DNA of 64,000 bases from Hyphodiscus hymeniophilus (Eukaryota > Ascomycota > Leotiomycetes > Helotiales > Hyphodiscaceae), in assembly GCA_016508695.1 (NCBI GenBank), contig VNKQ01000003.1:2294001-2358000 (forward strand). Reading direction: 5' to 3'. This document shows, piece by piece, positions 23,061 to 34,447 of the stretch. Position 1 is the stretch's first letter, and each line of letters begins with the position of its first letter. Under the pieces are notes generated by a model, which did no database searches, was not told the DNA's origin, and saw only the letters and a program-made list of their open reading frames with translations. The translations under genes were made by a program, and so were the position numbers.

Positions 23061-23705
23061 ATGACACCCCGAAAGACTCAAGCTCGTAATAAGAACCAGC
23101 CCTCTCAACCTCATACACACCCTCTCCACCAAGTCCAAGCGTCAGACTACGATTCAGAAACACCCTACGATCCAGTATCTCTTCCCACGAGGACAAATAC
23201 AGAACTCAACCTTTCAGCCCTCCGACGCTATCTCCCCTCAATAACAGACATACCCTCACTCGCCAGCTCGACCGATGTGTACGCCTACTCTCCAACCGCG
23301 CAAGCATGGGAGCGAGCCGAAACATGCGGCACAATGTTCGTCTGCGAACTCAATCACGGCGAGGGATACTGCATCATGATCTTGAACAAAAAAGGATTAG
23401 ATAATCTGACTATTGATATGTTGGATATGCAGGATGTCGAGATCACAACCGAGTTTCTGATTGTAAGATACATGAGTAAGGAAGTGGGCGACGAGAGAGT
23501 GCTGGGCTTCTTCATACATGATGGGCCTGTGGGAACGAGGGACACGAACAACATGCTCATAAAGAGGTGCTGGGAGAAAGTTATGGAAGAAAACGGTGGG
23601 GTGCAAAACGGCGCGGTGGCACAGCAGGATTTGGAGGAGAGAGTTGCGCCTGTGCCAGGACAGAAGCTGAGCATATCGGAATTATTTGGGAGGCAAGTGG
23701 TGTAA
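23061..23705 (+). CDS. DCP1: mRNA-decapping enzyme subunit DCP1
   Basis: Single-exon gene of 214 aa with ATG at 23061. Residues of about 45-180 match the EVH1-like Dcp1 fold: LNLSALRRYLPSITDIPSLA at the start, then VYAYSPTAQAWERAETCGTM and VCELNHGEGYCIMILNKKGL, and the C-terminal part with GFFIHDGPVGTRDTNNMLIK. Dcp1 binds and activates the Nudix enzyme Dcp2 and promotes cap removal before 5'-3' mRNA decay in cytoplasmic P-bodies. The length is close to that of yeast Dcp1. The N-terminal 40 residues are polar and probably disordered. It is divergently paired with the 5-phosphatase gene. Confidence 0.88.
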   Translation: MTPRKTQARNKNQPSQPHTHPLHQVQASDYDSETPYDPVSLPTRTNTELNLSALRRYLPSITDIPSLASSTDVYAYSPTAQAWERAETCGTMFVCELNHGEGYCIMILNKKGLDNLTIDMLDMQDVEITTEFLIVRYMSKEVGDERVLGFFIHDGPVGTRDTNNMLIKRCWEKVMEENGGVQNGAVAQQDLEERVAPVPGQKLSISELFGRQVV

Positions 23706-23903
23706 GGTGCGGAATCATTGCTGCGACGAATATTCAGTTGCTGATATACATTCAAGGATGGGCATTTGAACCACTAATCTCTCCCTTCCATCTTTATGTT
23801 GCCTTTTTGCATTCCCAGTTTCAAAAGAATCGCCGAGCCAGCGCAACCTTTCTGGTCATTGATTTCTGCCGAGCTTTCTTTCTTCACCTTCAGAAACGCT
23901 CTG

Positions 23904-24190
23904 TTAAGCTGGCATAATCATGTCTGCCGCTTGCTCGGCAAGAGCGTAGACGCAAGCCTGTATGGGTGCCGAGTTTGGGGTGGGGATCACACTTGCGTCT
24001 ACAGTACAATTCGCAGGCCGCTTATGTCCTCAACTCTCAATTCGCTGTCAACTACTTTTCCCATAGAAGCGGCGTCCGCAGGGCGATTAATCGTGATCTC
24101 GAGTATTAGCCCTACGCAAGGTCACCTCTGTTAATGACCCAATGAGTACACGCTCTTGCCAGCGCATCGATATCTTGATCCGCCGACTCG
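23904..24190 (-). pseudogene. GMC oxidoreductase C-terminal relic with a frameshift
   Basis: The minus strand encodes the conserved C-terminal FAD-enzyme motif of glucose-methanol-choline oxidoreductases. It appears as two blocks, RPADAASMGKVVDSELRVED followed by ISGLRIV, and then DASVIPTPNSAPIQACVYAL followed by AEQAADMI. The blocks are in different frames because five extra bases sit between them (near 24000, GTA duplicated as GTACTGTA). The canonical block runs through as LRVVDASVIP. Upstream, from 24190 to about 24990, are short protein-like stretches in several frames that I could not assemble. I read this as a decayed gene of carbohydrate or alcohol oxidation. Confidence 0.6.
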
Positions 24191-25059
24191 GCTGTTCAAG
24201 GTCGTATTACTTCATGAGAGAGGGCTCATGGTCTAGAGACTGGTTGATGGCCGTGCGAAAATCCATATTGCGGATCTTACTAGGGGCACCGTACGAACCG
24301 ACTGATAAATACAATTTCCCACCAAGATTATTAAGAGGGCACCCAAAGTTCTCGATTCTGGTCTCTCTGGAAGCAGACAGAATGAGTAGCTAGCTAGTGT
24401 CTGCAATGATGTGACACGTTGCATAAATTCAAACCTGTCCACTGCCTTGTCGTAGTCCGGAATAGTCATATTCTCTTCCTTTGTTGTTTCGTGTTTTCGA
24501 TGCGAACGGCACATCGATGAATGCGACCTGATATCAAATCACACGGCCCGATCCACGCTACCAGCTTCTCGGGCTCCGCCGAGAGGCTTTCGTTGCCACC
24601 AGTGCCTGTTAGTGTTATCATCAAACGATGACTAAGCAGCACGACCGAGAAGTACAACAGTCAATAAATTATAAGTAGCTAGACTCAATAGGGCTTACGA
24701 AACTCCTCCCTGCAACCCCTATCTCTTCATTGATGTTGTAAACGGACCACCAGAACCTGCTCTCGAGATCTACAAGAATAGCTTCTGTTCCACCGTTACT
24801 CGCCAACCTTCCATACGTGCCAGCCCAGTAATGTTGCAAGTTGCCCCCTGGGAATGTTGTGTTTACTCTTACGCCACTAGTAGACGCCGTGCACAGGCCA
24901 TTCTACGTCATTCTCTTGCCTCGCGCTACTCGCGATGCCAACAATATCTCGTAGCGCATTCTGAAGATACCTTATTCATTCATATGCTACCGAATATATC
25001 CATATGCTACCATTCCGGACGCGAAACGGCCATGCGATAATGCAGCCTTGCATAATACA
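24191..25059. other. Unresolved region upstream of the GMC relic
   Basis: The minus strand has coding-like fragments (NLQHYWAGTYGRLASNGGTE near 24800-24850; NNLGGKLYLSVGSYGAPSKI near 24270-24330) with splice-like sites between them, but no continuous model works. They may belong to the same decayed gene or to another one. The last part is the promoter of the downstream channel gene, with several near-identical CATATGCTAC motifs at 24980-25012. Confidence 0.3.
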
Positions 25060-28000
25060 ATGTCCGACATCACAAGCATCCTGAATGGAACTCTCAATGG
25101 AGCTGCAGGCTCAGCTCAGGGTAGAGAAGGGACGACAATCACAACATTCGTTATCTCGTTGGCCTCTGGTTTCATCCTCTTCGCGGTTCAATTTGGCCTG
25201 TTTCTCATCATAAGGAATTACCTATGGGCGAAACGAATCTATCAACCAAGATCCTTCTTGGTTCCTGTCAAGCAAAGGATCAAACCACCCCACAGCAATC
25301 CGTTTATATGGCTGTTCACCGTGTTCAAGATCAAAGAAGATCCCGAGGTCCTATCCAGGGCCGGCATGGATGCATACTTCTTCCTCAGGTTTCTGAGCAT
25401 GTGCCTCAAAATCTTCACTCCGATGGCCATCATTATCATGCCCATCCTCATACCACTGAACGTCAAAAATGGAAAGGGAACCAACACTATTAACGGCGTG
25501 AGATATAATGTTACGGGACTGGATACTTTGGCTTGGTCAAATGTCTCGCCAGCAAATACCAGCAGATATTGGGCACATTTGATCTTGGCAGTCGGGGTAG
25601 TGATCTGGGTTTGCTTTAACTTTCACCAAGAATTGAGCCACTACATCGCCAAACGAGGCGAGTTCTTGAACAGTCTGGGCCACAGATTGAAAGCATCAAG
25701 CACGACAGTTCTCATCCAGGACATTCCAGAAAACCTCTGCAATGAGAAAGCGCTAGAGGAGCTATACGGCGATTTCCCGGGCGGCATCCGTCGAATTTGG
25801 ATCAATCGAGATTTTACCATCCTTGTGAATAAGGACAAGCTCCGAAGGTCTTTCGAAGACCTCCTAGAAAACACCGAAACCAATCTACTTCGTAAAGTCG
25901 CCAAACAAGCCTTGAAGACAAAATCGCGCCAGAGAAGAGAGCCGACGCAAGAAGCTTCAGAACAAGTGGTTCCAGATGCCCGATCCGAAAAGGGCCCGAT
26001 TTTGCATCCGGCGCGTCCAGAGATAGGCCCCCCTACTCCAGCAGCTTGTCGACGTGATCTGGAATACGACATCGAGACCGAAGCCGCGTGGACTAAATTC
26101 CTATCACCAAACCAACGGGCAACTATGAGGATAGCAAGAGATGGACACACAGCCGCAGCCAAAATTCCCCTTATTAGCCGATTCTTTAGTACGAAAGTCG
26201 ACACAATCTACTTCTGCCGAAGAGAGCTTGCTCGACTAAATAAGGAAATCGAAATGGATGTCAAGACACAAGACACATACTCGCAAAATTTATCGGCCTT
26301 TGTCCAATTCAACTCTCAGAAAGCAGCACACCTCGCATGTCAGTCTGTTGCCGATACCGCACCCAGGCACATGAAGAGAAGAATGGTTGAGATCTCACCT
26401 GGGGATATTAATTGGGCTAGCTTAAATCTGTCCTGGCGTGCTCGCTATCTTCGGATGGCGGGCTTCCTTGTCCTTTTCGCGATTCTGCTATTTGTATTCG
26501 GTCTCATTTCGTTCTTCACTGGTATACTGTCAAGAGTCTCCTCCCTATCCGGATCAACGTCTTGGCTCAAATGGATCGAGAACCTGCCCTCTTGGTTGCT
26601 GTCTTTCATACAAGGTACTCTCCCACCTGTCATCCAAGTCATTGTCCTTAGCGGACCGCTCCCGATTCTTCTCCGTCTCCTCACAAACAGGGTCAGAGGT
26701 GCAACAACTGGCCAGGAGGGGGAGCGTTCACTTCAATTGTGGTACTTTATTTTCCTCATCTTCGAACTTTTCATCATACCCACCATCTCCTCCGGCCTTA
26801 CCAGCATCGTCGATGAACTTATTCACACTCCAACGTCGGTACCAAATATCCTCGCTACGAACCTACCAACAGCCGCCAACTACTTCTTCTCATTCTTGAT
26901 TGTACAGGCGCTGTCCTTGAGTGCAACCTCGATTTTTCAGAGCATTCGATTATTCAAATTCTATGTCATTGGCCATACCAACACGCCTGACTCGGTTTTC
27001 CAAAAGTTGAGCTGGACAAATTTGACACGCATTGGTAGTAACATTCCATGGTATACTACCTTTGCAGTCATTGGTACATAACCCATCAGCTACGAATTCT
27101 ACTTTTGCTGACCTTAGATCAGGACTTGTCTATTCTACAATCGCTCCACTGATGTTGCTATTCATGCTTATCACTTTTAGCCTCTTTTGGGTAGTGATTA
27201 AGAATAACTTACTCTATTGCGTGCGAACAGGCACTGTTGACGGAGGTGGACTATTTTTTCCGAGTGCCATTAACCAGCTATTCGCCGGCCTCTACTTCAT
27301 GGAAATTTGTCTTATTGGTCTATTTTTCTTGGTGCGTGACAGCCAGGACAAAGTCACATGCGATGTGCAGGGCATCATCATGGCAGTGGTTCTTGTCCTT
27401 ACGATCTTATATCAGATATGGTTAATGGCGCATCTGGCTCCTTTGTTCAAGTATGCGCCCGTCCGATTGGAGGCTGAGTCCAAATCTTTGCTAGAAGCAT
27501 ACCACGAAAAAAGCAGGAAGGGGAGCCATGTACCCCAGGAAACCTCCGAAGCTGCCAATATTGATCCCCGAGATGAAGATAAAGAACTCATGGATCTATC
27601 TAGCAACACTCCGTCTCACATTCAGAACATCGCGATGGCTCATAATCCCGAATCGAGCACTCAACAAAGACCACCCTTCTGGCAGAGACAGTCATCGAAT
27701 CGATCCAGGGATTTACAAGCTCAACAGCGCGAAGACGAGAAATCCGCCGAGCGCATTCTTGCCCGCCTCAACCAACCACTGGACGAAGCCCGGCTGGCAC
27801 ATCTCGAAAAGAAGTTGGCACGGCCCGAAGCAGGTATCGGCAATGCTCTACTACCGCGACGGAAAGACATAGAAGCACAGATGCTCGACGATCCCATTTC
27901 AAAAATCATCATGCAGCACAATGATGAACTGGAAGATCTAGATCCCGAGGAACGTGACATGTTGATTTCGGTTGCATTCATGCATCCCGTGTTACGAGAG

Positions 28001-28192
28001 ACAAAGCCAAGCGTTTGGATACCTATGGATGAATCAGGAGTCAGTGATGATGAAGTGCGGAGGACAAGAGAGCTGAGCGAGGATGTGGTGATTGATAATA
28101 GAGGGGCGTACTTTGATCGGAGACTGAAGGTGCAGGTTGACAAGCCGCCTCCAGATATGTCTGAGTTTGCGCTTATCATGGCGGAGCTGTAA
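25060..28192 (+). CDS. CSC1/OSCA-like calcium-permeable channel (RSN1/DUF221 family)
   Basis: Membrane protein of the CSC1/OSCA/TMEM63 family, mechanically or osmotically gated cation channels. Two exons (25060-27073, 27123-28192) give 1027 aa. The 49-nt intron ends ATCAG and joins TTFAVIG to LVYSTIAPL, a conserved spot in the 7-TM core. The start is ATG 25060 (MSDITSILNGTLNG); the open frame extends four codons further upstream without an ATG. The first helix is near residues 30-55 and two more lie before residue 190. A cytosolic RRM-like PHM7 domain follows (VLIQDIPENLCNEKALEELY), then the seven-helix core, including NLPTAANYFFSFLIVQALSL. The hydrophilic C-tail (about 300 residues) is charged and contains LDDPISKIIMQHNDELEDLD and HPVLRETKPSVWIPMDESG. 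The last motif is typical of the fungal Rsn1 C-terminus. The location could be the plasma membrane or endosomes. Confidence 0.9.
27074..27122 (+). other. 49-nt intron in the CSC1-like gene
   Basis: It begins GTACATAAC, has a TTTGCTGACC branch-like site and ends ATCAG. An upstream TTAG would also be an acceptor but gives the wrong phase; only the ATCAG site restores the membrane-core frame. Confidence 0.8.
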
Positions 28193-28930
28193 ACTCACGC
28201 ACAGGGGAACTTTTATCGTGTTCCTCCTTGATTGAAAACAAATAACCAGACTCGCTTTCAAAGAAGCCTTCGTACTCCCAGAGAGGACGGGATGCAGAGG
28301 AAGATGGACATGGGCGAGGCATTTCCAGATGACCAGGTTTGGATACTTGACAGCAGACACTGCACTCGACGAAGTGTTAGTAGATTAGTGCTTCACCATA
28401 AGCGTGGAAGCGAGTCTCCGAATTGTAAGATGAGGTCGTTATGAGTCAAGTACTGTAGCTGGAGCCTTGAGTGTGCCATGCCTTCTACGACAGATTAACA
28501 GCAGACCCTTTGAAAGAACTACTCGCTGCGAAGATTACATCGAAGTTTGGTTCCACTCAAGCCTACCTTTGTTTGTGGACCTCGTATATAATTCACATTG
28601 ATTTTCCGAAAGTATTCAATCTCTCAGTGCTCAAAGCGGATAAGGACTAGTGTGTTTAGAGAGGCAGGTTGGTGTGTTTGTTTGTTTCATTCATACACCG
28701 TTCCAGGCCTGAAAAGGCTCATGCGGGAAGTTCTAGATAGGCAGGTGTTCTATCAACCCCGTCCTGGATTCCCCACACTGTCTGCAACAAGAAATCTACG
28801 CATGAGTTCTGCTTTTCTATAAAGCTTGGGATACAAACTGGTGCGCGTCGAGTTTCATTCCATACCTTTGCACCGCACAGATAGTCCTTTTGTACCACTG
28901 AGTCAAACACGGTCCTCCAAGGCAATCTTT
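28193..28930. other. Intergenic region, no gene seen
   Basis: A 740-bp spacer between the channel gene and the frameshifted reductase. No convincing coding signal was seen. Confidence 0.5.
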
Positions 28931-29956
28931 ATGGCAGACCATTCTCGCTTCCAGGGTATCCCAAACATTATTTACGGCACTGCATTTAAATTTGACAAAA
29001 GCGCATCGCTCGTTGAGGCAGCCCTCAATGCTGGCTTCAGAGCAATTGACACCGCCGGTAGCAAATCCGCATACCGGGAGGCTCTAGTTGGAGAGGGAAT
29101 CGCGGCAGCGCTGGCTAATGGTACTTTCAAGCGCAACGAGCTATACGTGAGCACTTGTCGATCCTCCGCAAGATGCTATTAGATAGTTGTGGAAACTAAG
29201 CAGAGCGTAAGGATGAGCTTAGATTCAGACCAAGTTCTCGCCTTTCAAACAAGGCAAAGATCCCGCCTTGTATCCGTACAATACAACAAAGACTATCACG
29301 GAACAAGTCGCACAGTCGGTCCCCTCGTCACTCGCCAATCTCGGCATCGACTATATTGACTGTCTAGTCTTGCACTCGCTCTACGCAGATATACAAGACA
29401 CTCTCACAGCGTGGAGAGCAATGGAAGCTCTCGTGCCATCCAAGGTAGCCTCCCTCGGCTTGTCAAATATCGACTTAGAGTCGCTGCGCAAGATATGCGA
29501 AGTGGCCACGGTCAAACCTTGCGCGGTGCAGAACCGCTTCACTCGGGACACTGTCGACAAGCCAATCCCAATTTCCCATCTGATCTGCCGTTGCCGCTGG
29601 TCACATTCGATAGGGACGTTCGCGGGTACTGCCAGCAGCACGGGATCGCATACGCACCCTGGGGTCTGCTTTGGGGTAGCCTCGACGTCCTTGATGCCGA
29701 ACAGCTGATGACCATTGCGGGGCGGGGGGTGGGGATCGACAAGCATATCGCCTGCTTCGCCCTTATGCAAAGTGTAGGCGGGTGTCAGATAACTATCTTG
29801 TGCGGTACGACTAATGAGGGGAGGATGCATGAGACTCTCGGAGGATTAGCAAAGATGCAGAAGTATTTGGCTGAGAGTGAGACGAATAGGGAGACCTGGA
29901 GTGGCTATGTTGACAGTCTTAAGGTCGTTATTGACGGCATCCAGAAGATGGGTTGA
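28931..29956 (+). pseudogene. Aldo-keto reductase with a one-base frameshift
   Basis: NAD(P)H-dependent aldo-keto reductase family. Exon 1 is 28931-29146 and exon 2 starts at 29223 after a 76-nt intron (GTGAGC...GCTTAG). The catalytic tetrad is visible: Asp in FRAIDTAG, Tyr in KSAYREALVGEG, Lys in IQTKFSPF and His in DCLVLHSLY. Near 29562 the frame breaks. Before it the protein reads AVQNRFTRDTVDKP. The matching continuation, NPNFPSDLPLPLVTFDRDVR, lies one frame over and then runs open to the TGA at 29954-29956 (YCQQHGIAYAPWGLLWGSLD). One missing base in the proline codon explains it. A 61-nt intron over the same spot is possible, but its GTCGAC donor is poor and it would delete conserved sequence. 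It is either a young pseudogene or an assembly error. An intact but different AKR lies at 37362-38315. Confidence 0.75.
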
Positions 29957-30600
29957 ATGAAGCAGCAGGATTCATTACATAGCAGGGGCACAACTGAACT
30001 CAAGGCATGATGATACTGGATCACATCTTACAGTACACCACTTCTCGTCAATCATGTGATGTAAGTAAATCAGACGCGGGACTGAGTTGTAGTTGTGATC
30101 TTAGCAAGTGATCAGGTAATCTGGGGAAAGAGTACGAGATGTTCAGCTTTGCAAAAACTATTCTTTTGGTCTGCTATCTTTTTCTGATGCAGAGAGGATT
30201 GCTGGTCTAAAGCAAAGCGTCATAACGCTCTCTCCTTTGGGGAAGTCGACTCAGGCTAGGGCTTGCCAAATGCAGCCTTGTGTTTTTCACTACCTAATCA
30301 CTACAAACTCGTTGTATACAACACACACGTCTTTCCCTATCAGATATTTTTTCTGCGCAAATCATCATCAATTACAATCTTTCGCGATTTTGATACACTG
30401 GAACGTCCTCAAAACCGGCGTGGACCGTATCCTTCCATGTTCTGAATGGCAGTGGTAGTGTTCTTGTCAAAAGCTCTTCGGAGACGGCCGAGATGTGGTT
30501 CGTGTTGAAATATAGATAAGGATGCTTGATCGCAACGGAGATATGCTTCAACTCTGAATCAAAGAGCTTTCCTTGAGGGGAGTATTTCTAGATATTCGCC
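29957..30600. other. Intergenic region, no gene seen
   Basis: A 640-bp spacer before the amidohydrolase, presumably its promoter. No coding features were seen. Confidence 0.5.
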
Positions 30601-32104
30601 ATGGTTCTGTATATCAATGCGACAATCGTGACAGTGAACCCGACTCGGGATGTTATCCTCGATGGAGCGATTTTCGTGAAAGACGACAAGATCGCTGATC
30701 TTGGGAAGACGGTAGCTCTATTGGCGAAATACCCTGATGAGAAGGCAGCAGATCTTACGGGTAGGATCATCATTCCAGGCTTGATTAGCACACATATGCA
30801 CACAGCTCAGACATTGTTACGAGGTAAGTCACATCAGTGTGTCACGTGGTAGTAAATTGGGCGATGTTGATACAGGGAATAAGGAGCTGCGGACGATCTG
30901 GAGCTTGTGTCTTGGCTTTGCGAAAGGATTTGGGTCCTCCAAGGAAACTTCACGGCCGAAGATGGCTATGCAGCTGCGAGGATCAGTATTGCCGAGATGT
31001 TGTTGACGGGTACGACTTGCTTCCTTGAAAGCATGGTACGTCCAACATGCTTTTCTCAATATCTAGGCAACTGATTCGGCTTCCTAGTTCGCAGATAGAT
31101 ATGGCTTTGATGGTCTCTGCAAAGCTGTTGAAGAAAGTGGCATTCGCGGCTGCCTGGGAAAGATTGTCATGGACATTGCGACCTACGCGAAAGATTCAGC
31201 TTGGGCAATGCATCCCGGTCTGGTAGAGGACCGAGAGATGTCGTTGCTGGGAGCTCTGAGGATGCATGAGAAGTGGGATAAAGCGGCGAACGATCGAATC
31301 CGAGTGTGGTTCGGAGCGAGAACGCCTGGTGGTGTGTCGGATGGCCTCTACAGAGAGATGACGGCCCTCTCGAAAGAGAAGAACATCCCAATTACAATGC
31401 ACTGCGCCGAAGTCAAAGCTGATCGGGACTTCTTCGAGTCTCATTCGCAAACCCCCATGTCCTACTGTGACTCGGTTGGGCTTCTTGGGCCAAGTACAGT
31501 TCTTGTCCATATGGTTCATCTGGATGATTCCGATATCGCTAAGTTAGCAGAGACTGGCACTCACGTTGCTCACTGTCCAACTTCCAATGCAAAGCTAGCC
31601 TCTGGAATCTGTCGACTTCCAGAACTGCTTTCGTCGGGAGTCAATGTTGGTCTCGGAACAGATGGTGCGCCATGCAATAACACGTGTGACCTTCTCCAAG
31701 AAATGAAGCTGGCAGCCATCATCCACAAAGCAAAGAGCTACGATCCTACTATCATCTCAGCCGAGCAGGTTCTAGAGATGGCTACCATTAACGGTGCGAA
31801 AGCGCTTGGACTCGAATCCTCAATTGGCAGCTTGGATGTTGGGAAAAAGGCTGATTTTGTGGCAATCGATATGCGACGAGTCCATTTGCAACCTTACTTC
31901 TCGCCAGTTAGTGCCGTGGTTTACTCTGTTACTGGCAGAGATGTGGAGTTGGTGGTTGTGGATGGCAAAGAGATTGTTAAGGGAGGGAGACTGCAAACCA
32001 TGAACGAAGAGGAAATTTGGATAGAAGCTGAGAAGAGGAGCCATGAGATCGTGGAGAGGGCAGGACTTACTGGAAAGGTAGAGGGTCGGTGGCCGTTAAA
32101 GTGA
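30601..32104 (+). CDS. Amidohydrolase of the TRZ/ATZ (SsnA/chlorohydrolase-like) group
   Basis: Metal-dependent deaminase or hydrolase of the amidohydrolase superfamily, with a TIM-barrel fold and cytosolic location. Three exons (30601-30823, 30884-31035, 31088-32104) give 463 aa. The introns are 60 nt (acceptor AATAAG) and 52 nt. Metal ligands are visible: His65 and His67 in STHMHTAQTLLRG, His in ITMHCAEVKADRD, His in VHMVHLDD, and the catalytic Asp in GLGTDGAPCNNTCDLLQEMK. The N-terminal strands (INATIVTVNPTRDVILDGAI) and the C-terminal KADFVAIDM segment form the usual small beta-sandwich. Members deaminate S-adenosylhomocysteine, methylthioadenosine, guanine or triazines, so the substrate cannot be fixed from sequence alone. 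It lies next to the broken reductase; no cluster logic is evident. Confidence 0.88.
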
Positions 32105-33608
32105 ATGGTATGTAAATGGACTGGCTTATCGAGGCTACAGTATCGCTCAATGGGATGTCCTCAATCACACCATGGGATGGAATATGGACTGAAACTCTCA
32201 TATTTTCATTTCTTCGACAGTTCAGAAAACTGATACCTTCTACAACGAAGGTTGTTTGGCTTCCTTTCTTGCCTCGTCTTTGTCCTCGGCAGCTCACCGA
32301 CCTGGTCATCAGGAGCTAGGCCACAGCCAAGCAGGTTTGACAAAATGAGCACCTTTCTTTCTTGGCGCGCAACAAATCCGTGCGGCGTAAATCCCAGATT
32401 GCAATCTTCGCTGTGCTTCCGCAAACTTTGAAATGTCGCTCCTCATCTCAGCCCCATTCGTACCTGCTTCATCCCACCTTTCCCAAGATCCGGGTGATCA
32501 TCGCCAGGATAATACCAGGTGGTTTCGATGTTCGGACAGACTTCCCGGCCGCAAACATTCGGAAGCATGATGCCATCCTCACTCGCATCTTGGCAAGGGA
32601 GAGTCTGCAGTTCAAGCGACTTTCGGCAGTACGTCCCTTTCGTGGAAAAGCAGGCGCAGTTCTTGTATCTTATATAGATTATTTTGCACATTTGATTGGT
32701 TTCGAGTTCGGGCGATAGATTGAATGTGTAGTTGACAGTTGGGGTCTAAGAAGCTAATAAATTATAAAGCAAGTGGGAGAAATAATATAAGACAGATCAT
32801 TCTGTGTTTGCCCTTTTCACAGGCTTGAGTCAAGTGACTCTGTCACGGTCACGGTCACCTGTGGAATGAACCAAGTGACTTGAGCATCTTTGACACAACG
32901 CTGGTACAGCCGGAGGCCGAACTACCAACCAGCCATTAAGCGTATTAAAACGTTTACTAAACTAAAGGAGGATACTGAAAACTTAAGTATGGTAGATGCG
33001 AAAGCATCTCAAAGCAGTACTCATCACGTGATGAGTTGATGAAGAAACCCTTTTTGTCCGGGTCAAGAAAGAACGTCACTCGCCGGGGCTATGGCTGCTG
33101 ACCGGGAGGGAGAATATGTGTAATGCGCAGAGTCTGGAGGGTTTGTGGGATAAAGGAAGAGACAGTGGAGAAGATAGAGAACTTGAGAAAAGAGAGTGAG
33201 GTTTGGTTGGAGGCAATAACGGAGATTTTGGCGCAGATTGCGGGATGAAAGGATGAGAGTGGTTAAATATAGCCCGAAAGCAAAGGCTGCTAAATGAATG
33301 AATGATTGTGGTAACAACAAAGATCTGGATGCTTGACCGTATTTAAACACTGGTTATGGAGGGTTGTCTGGTACGAAAGGAGATGGGAGAGAGAGATGGA
33401 TGAGTTGCAGAAGGAGCGAAATAGACCGTCGTAAAATCTTACGCTAACTCACAACGCCAATTCCGCGCTGATGTCTTTCACTGCAAGATGCAATATGAGT
33501 AACCCGTCCTTACGACTCCATATCAATGCATCCCTTCCGTGTAGCCAACCCATATCGCCAGAGACTCAATCCATGCATTCAAAAAATTGCGTAGATCATC
33601 ACGACCGT
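32105..33608. other. Intergenic region, no gene seen
   Basis: These 1.5 kb lie between two convergent genes (amidohydrolase and UBC1). Only short frames were found. There are A/T-rich runs near 32750-32790 and a repeated CACGGT motif near 32843-32860. Confidence 0.45.
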
Positions 33609-34447
33609 TCATGCCTCTCCAAGCAATCTGGCTGTGATATCTCCCATGTATGCTTCCTCTAATTCGTAGTCTTGGCCTTCATTCTTATCGATGCCGAAGA
33701 AAACGAATGATTCGACCACGCGGTCGATGTCAAAGCCCATATTCACGAATCTGTCGATCAAATTCTTGTTGTACCCTTGATATCTTTTTCTGCATTAGTT
33801 TAGTTCTGCAATTAAACGAGGCGACGCACCTTAGTTCCTGCGCTCTTGCTTCTTCTTCCTTCGACCTTTGGACTTTTGTCTTCGGCTGTGAAGAGGCTGA
33901 TGGCCTGTTCGTGGACCAATTTGTCTTCGCCGGTGCACCAGCGTGATTAATAGCCCATTCCCGCGCCTTACGTTGGAACTGCTCGGGATGGTTCATGAGC
34001 ATGTTTGCTACTTCTGCGTCTTGTGGATCTTTGGGTTCGGGAACGCTGAGGAGTAATTGGAGGGATAGAAGGGTAGTTTTGATATTGAGAACAGGAGACC
34101 AGGCCGAGCCTAGAGTGTCAAGACAGATGGCCCCCTTTGCAGATTAGTTCTTTGTTTCAAGATAATTTGTAGTACAAAAGTTCACTCACAGTCTGACTGC
34201 TGACATTTGGGTGCCAGAGCTTGGTCTTGAAGAACATGACAGGAGGGCGAAATGGGTACTCCTGGGGGATTTTGATATCCACTATGTATGTTCCTCCTTC
34301 GTATGGTGTGTCTGGAGGCCCAGGGAATGATGCCAGTAGATGTGTTAGGTCGGAGCCATCTGCGGACTCTACAAGAATCTTGGAATGCTCATCGCCGTGA
34401 ATTTCGGAGAGTTCTTTGGCAACTCTTCGCAGACGGTTGGTAGCCAT
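33609..34447 (-). CDS. UBC1: Ubiquitin-conjugating enzyme E2 with UBA domain (UBC1/UBE2K-like)
   Basis: E2 enzyme that carries ubiquitin on a cysteine; yeast Ubc1 and human UBE2K extend K48 chains. Three exons (34447-34190, 34134-33830, 33789-33609) give 247 aa; the introns are 55 and 40 nt. The UBC fold covers about residues 5-150: GPPDTPYEGGTYIVDIKIPQ, YPFRPPVMFFKTKLWHPNV and the active-site Cys90 in GAICLDTLGSAWSPVL. A short charged linker follows. The C-terminal UBA domain (NLIDRFVNMGFDIDRVVESF, FFGID) separates Ubc1 from most other E2 classes. The ATG at 34445-34447 gives MATNRLRRVAKELSEI. The 5' ends of this gene and RPT2 are 738 bp apart and divergent. Confidence 0.93.

Noticed and set aside
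29550..29612. A 61-nt intron that would bridge the aldo-keto reductase frame break
   Set aside because: The donor GTCGAC is poor and the removed part contains conserved family sequence in the shifted frame; a one-base deletion explains the data better.
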